Origin: Sambucus nigra
Taxonomy: Eukaryota > Streptophyta > Magnoliopsida > Dipsacales > Adoxaceae
Direction: 5' to 3'
DNA: 64,000 bases
NCBI GenBank assembly: GCA_949130495.1
Contig: OX422222.1
Location: 273,844,109-273,908,108 of the forward strand
Shown: positions 59,759 to 64,000 of the stretch, piece by piece
Layout: the number at the start of each line of letters is the position of its first letter
Numbering within the stretch: the first letter of the stretch is position 1
Position numbers and translations under genes: made by a program
Notes under the pieces: model-generated
Databases searched by the model: none
The model's input: the letters and a program-made list of their open reading frames with translations, nothing else
What the model was told of the DNA's origin: nothing

Positions 59759-60678
59759 TTTCTTATTTGGTTACTAAATTAGTCAGATATGATTTCATAA
59801 GAAGCCAATTCCACTAAGAATCCCATCCCAGTTGGTATATTAAATAAATAATTAGATATCATATTTATTAATTTTAATTTTAACCATTGGTTATAAAATC
59901 TCAACATTATTATTGCATTTTCAATTTTACGTATTTTTTAATATTTATAATTTTATTTGTGATGACATCACTGTTATATTTTACTTACAAATATATGTAA
60001 AATAAATAAAGCGGAGAGAGAGAGAGAGAGTTGGGGTGGACGTCTCTGGTGGGGTTTGGGGCAGAAGGGGGTTGGCCCGGCGGATTAACGATTTTTTATT
60101 TTTACTTTTTTTTTCCTTTTTAGCTTTTCTCTTTTCTTTTTTTAGGCTTTTTCTTTTTCTTTTTTTCCTCATCTCCTTTTAAATCTAACTTATTCTTAAA
60201 AAAAGGGTGTTTTGGGAAAAGGTCCTGACAACGCTTAAAGTGTATAAAAATAGGACACTTTATATAATTTTATAAATTTAGTCCCTGTATTAAAAATAAC
60301 ATGAAAAATGGTGAAAAATGGTGCACTGGCACGGACCAAAAATATAAAGGGTATTGTACTATAGGGACTAGATTTATAAATGTTATTGTATCACAGGGAC
60401 TAGATTTATAAACTTGAAAAACATTGTCCTAAAAATCTAAATATAAAAAGGAACATGATATTTACCTTAATTCTCTATAAAAAAAAATGTACCAAATTTA
60501 AAAGTGAATTTATAAAAAAAATACTAAATTGAAAACGAATAATTATGGTTGCATTTAAGTAAAAAAATCCTAATATTTTTTAATACGTTCAGATAGCATG
60601 TAGGACAAAGAAAATATTGTTAGTTACAAAGTAAGGAACCGCAACATAAGAGAGAATACATGCAGTTCATACCCATAT
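59759..60678. other. AT-rich intergenic, no gene seen
   Basis: Contains a (GA)n run at 60013-60030, T-rich low-complexity sequence at 60090-60180 and a degenerate inverted repeat: TTTATAAATTTAGTCCCTGTA (60269-60289) against AGGGACTAGATTTATAAA at 60363-60380 and again at 60395-60412. This may be an old MITE. Confidence 0.45.
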
Positions 60679-60915
60679 AATAGATCATTTGTCCCACATA
60701 TGAGGTGTTCAGAGTGGGTTGAACACCTTAAAGTATTTAGTGTGTGGTGTTATATATAATAATACAAACACATGTGATATTATACACTTACAAGTACATG
60801 CAATAGATAGTTTGTCCGAGATATGAGGTGTTTAGTGCGGGTTAAGCACTTTAAAGTAATTAATTTGTTGTGTTATATAATAATACACACGTGATAATAT
60901 AACTACACTTAAAGC
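60679..60915. repeat. Tandem duplication, about 123-bp unit
   Basis: Segments from 60679 and 60802 share TTTGTCC, ATATGAGGTGTT, CTTTAAAGTA-like and TATATAATAATACA words in order, with moderate divergence. Confidence 0.8.
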
Positions 60916-61396
60916 AGTTATAATGACACCATCACATTGTCATGTAACTCAACTGTATTGTTACATAAAGCAGCCTAACACTTTTATATAGCACAGATAC
61001 ATATATGCCCATTTATATAAATATACACAGATGGCTGTGGTGGCAGTGTTTCTATTCCATGTTTCAAGCTTAAATAGTCTCAATGAAAACACAAATTATA
61101 TAAGAAAATATAAAGAATTATTAAAGTTTACGGTAAATTTTCGTGTATTTTTTGTCTTAATACTTTCATATTTCAAAAAATGAAACGTAAAGAAAATATA
61201 GGGGAACTGAATTCGGAGATAAAAATGGAACCAAAATAAATAAATAAATTGGAACAGATAAGGCAGATGTGTGGCCATGTGGGATGGATCAGAGTCCTAG
61301 CAGCTGTAGTTAACATGAATTGCTTTCTATGAAATAAATGTGCTTGTTGGAGTTATTATTAGATGATGGGTTTCTCTGCACCAGGCCAAGCCTAAT
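60916..61396. other. Intergenic, no gene seen
   Basis: AT-rich; short open frames only. Confidence 0.5.
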
Positions 61397-61950
61397 GTTT
61401 CCAGATCAGGCTTTTTAACCTTTATAGCGCACCCTTTATTTGCCCTTTTTTCTTCTACTTTGTGGAGGGGCCTGACAGATAAATCCAAATTTATTCTTTA
61501 GACATTCTTTGAATCATTAGCATTTGCTGACTAGCAACAATACATCGCCCTTTTTGCTTTAATTGCTCACCCTGCTCAACACGGTATGGGCTTAATAATG
61601 TTAAAGCCGGTGACGGCATTGATCCAGCCGACCATGTTATAGTAGAGTGGTGAAGGGTCAGCCTCAATGCGTTTCCAGAGCAGCCTTTTTCACCTTCATA
61701 GCGCACCCTTTATTTGCCCTTTTTTCTTTCTACTTTGTGGCGGGTCCTGACAAATAAATCCAAATTTATGCTTTAGGCATTCTTAGAAGAGTCATAAAGA
61801 TCATTACTATCTGCTGACAAGCAACAACACATCGCCCTTTTTGCTTTAATTGCTCACCCTGTTCAACACGATATGGGCTTAATAATGTTAAGCCGCTGAC
61901 TGCATGGATACAGCCAACCATGTTATAGCAGAGTGATTAAGGATCGGCAT
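61397..61950. repeat. Tandem duplication, about 274-bp unit
   Basis: Two units, from 61397 and 61671, share long blocks such as AGCGCACCCTTTATTTGCCC and GCCCTTTTTGCTTTAATTGC, and ATGGGCTTAATAATGTTAA. A few small indels separate them. No protein or RNA family recognised; the unit is GC-richer than its surroundings. Confidence 0.92.
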
Positions 61951-62831
61951 TAGTGGGATAACAAGCATCTGATGTTGGTTGGATACTTATCACTCTGTTT
62001 GAGTCCTTAACTTATATTGTTGGCATTTTGTGGCGTCAAGCTCTGCCCGATCATGATTTAGATATCCCATTGCGTTTGTAAAGTGGCGCCAATCAAAAAA
62101 GCCTCACGAAGAAAAAAGTTCTAAATATTTTACCAATTGAATTAATATAATTGGGTGTGTTACATAATAACTTGATAATAAGTCCATTCCCGCGTTGAAT
62201 TAACACATTAAATCCCTGAATATGTTATTTAATTCAATTTTATTTATTAGTTGTAATGACAAATTAATTATCTTAGTAGTACGGTGGTAGAAGTGGCTGC
62301 ACTTGTTTTAAACTAAGTATTTATTGTTGAAATGTGGAACTTGACACCCTCTGTTGTGACTAGTCTTCATGCCTTGGATAAGAGGTAAATAAAGAAAGAG
62401 AGGGAGTGTGTGTTATGGATCAAACAGATGACGATTTGGTATCATCCATAAGTTCTGGATTGTTGTCATACATCAATGTCATTCAACTTTATGCAAAGCT
62501 TCTACGCATGTGATATGTAGAACCAACCAAATCACAAATTATATTACAATAATTCTAGGAGGACACATTCACAATTTGATTAATATACCGTGTCGTCTCT
62601 CTACTATTTAGTGTATTCAATAAAAATTAATAGAATTCAAAACAAATAAATGCAAACAAGATATGTCATCGTATCTATCAAATTGTATTCAAGCTCTTCA
62701 CAATATAATTTTTTAATTCACGTCTATAGTTTCTGGATTTAACATTTTTCCAGCACCAGTTAATAGTACTAAGATGATTTGAGTTGAATTTAACTACCTG
62801 CGCCTTTTAACTTCTCTCCAATCGAACCCAA
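61951..62831. other. Intergenic, no gene seen
   Basis: No supported coding or RNA gene. Confidence 0.5.
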
Positions 62832-64000
62832 CACTACAAGAAAAATTGGCTTTTCCAACAAATTTTTTAGCAAGGAAATCAACTTAGTTGCTTTGTATAC
62901 TATTAGTATGGAAAATTAAAAATCATCTCTAAAAATAAGATAATGTCAAAAATATTTTTCAAGGAATTATTTCATTACAAAAAGTCACGTTAAGAGAAAA
63001 ATTATTAGAACCCTTGCTAAAAATAAGGGCGGCAATTTTCCTGCTATATTTTGGTTTTATGAAATACCTACTACAACGGAAAAAAATAATTCATTGCAAA
63101 AGAATAAATTTTTTATATTAAAACTATGTCGTTTAAGTTAAAAATGAATAATAAAATTGAATTTGGCTCAATAAGAAAAATAAAATAAAAAATCCCGACC
63201 CCCAACAAAGCAAACCCTCACTTCTCTTCTTTCTTTCTCCTCTCTAACATCTCTATGATAGCTACACCCCCAAACAAATCATCGGCTTCCTCCTCTCTCC
63301 GGCATCAGAGCTCTTGGGCATCACAATCCATCCGGGTTTCCTTCTCTCTCTAATGGTATATCTCACTAATTACATGTTTGATTTGAGGACTTGAGTGTTT
63401 GGATTTTGAAACCATAGTTTATGTACCTAATTAAACTATGTTGATTTGTAATTTATTGTTCGGCAACAAAATGAGACTAGGTTAACAAATTCACTGAGAC
63501 TTTTATAATTGGATTGGGGATTTGGATCTTTAAGAAGCAATATCGTTATATAAATTAATATTCGTACAATTGTCGACACAATAATAAAGCTACAAATTTT
63601 TGTTATTAGTGTAAATGTGTTGTGTTGTTTTTTACAATAGGTACTACTTATGCAAATAGATAAGTTATTACCTTATTGTATTCTCAAAATTAAAATAGGA
63701 ATGATACATGTACTTTACTTAATCTGTATCTATTGTGAGCCTAGAAAACCTCTGTCATTTTATTATTTTGATATAAGCCACTTGACATTCTTAAAGAGAT
63801 ATATGTTGTATCTAGATAAAATTTCAAATTTACCTAAATAACATATATATTTCCAAAAGGAATGATAATTTGCACAATTTAATATTCACTTAAACCTTGT
63901 ATGTGTTTTAACACATTTCTTTAAGAATGTGATGGGTCCTAAGAAATTCTCTTGAGCTTTAGTTTTATCTGCATTTTAAGATGATGAGGTTCTTTTCGGT
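62832..64000 (+). mobile_element. Probable CACTA transposon end, truncated by window
   Basis: CACTACAAGAAAAATTGGCT at 62832 matches the CACTACAAGAAAA terminus of plant CACTA (En/Spm) elements, followed by subterminal AGCAAGGAAATC/TTGCTAAAAATAAGG words. The opposite terminus (ending TTGTAGTG) is not in the window, so the element would extend to the right. A CT-rich block at 63210-63350 resembles a 5' leader. No transposase is readable within the visible part. Confidence 0.5.

Noticed and set aside
1..64000. tRNA, rRNA or organelle-derived segments
   Set aside because: I looked for tRNA-like box A/B pairs and rRNA-like blocks by eye and found none; a tRNA or rRNA model search would be needed to exclude short or decayed ones.

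Overview
This looks like nuclear DNA from a flowering plant, probably a eudicot. It is AT-rich, the recognisable coding is almost all plant-type retrotransposon protein, and I see no rRNA, tRNA, operon or ribosome-binding-site signal. The species cannot be named from the sequence. About 54 kb of the 64 kb is transposable element, much of it nested. Only one short host-type gene candidate is visible, on the minus strand at 58943-59215.

Layout. 1-935 is the end of a Ty3-type LTR on the minus strand, cut by the window edge. 936-3016 is host-like flank with a long microsatellite. 3017-16396 is a tandem Ty1/copia array, LTR-body-LTR-body-LTR, flanked by GTCGG and GTTGG. Both bodies carry one long gag-pol frame broken by the same TAA just before the RT YVDD motif. 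16397-17495 is flank. 17496-57176 is a nested block flanked by a perfect 13-bp duplication (ACTTTTATAAATA). Its outer shell is a full-length L1-like LINE on the minus strand, about 6.5 kb when the insertion is removed. A Ty3 element of the Tat lineage (20349-53493, plus strand, about 14.8 kb without its own insertions) splits the LINE. The Tat element has dual RNase H and an antisense plant-mobile-domain ORF. It contains two non-autonomous LTR elements: A (21466-34364, minus, in its 5' LTR) and B (36016-41403, plus, between gag and pol). Inside A's LTR sits C (31413-33836), a Ty3 element with almost all of its interior deleted. The inferred order of insertion is LINE, then Tat, then A and B, then C. 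Empty sites for A and C can be read in the sister LTRs.

57190-64000 is host-like flank. It holds a Mutator-like MITE (57758-58726), the small gene, a 145-bp hairpin MITE, microsatellites, two tandem duplications and what looks like one end of a CACTA transposon running off the right edge.

How the parts work together. None of the LTR elements looks intact, but several could be mobilised by relatives: the LTRs, primer-binding sites and polypurine tracts of A, B and the copia array are recognisable. The most unusual signal is in the copia elements. The sequence 2 nt after the LTR, where a tRNA primer site is expected, is instead a perfect 17-nt reverse complement of a segment of the LTR itself. 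That suggests self-primed reverse transcription, known for Tf1/sushi-type Ty3 elements but not, as far as I know, standard for plant copia. Other points are a 56-bp hairpin satellite in the Tat element, a zinc-knuckle ORF in element A without other pol domains, and a strong C-to-T bias in the stop codons that broke the Tat reading frames on both strands.
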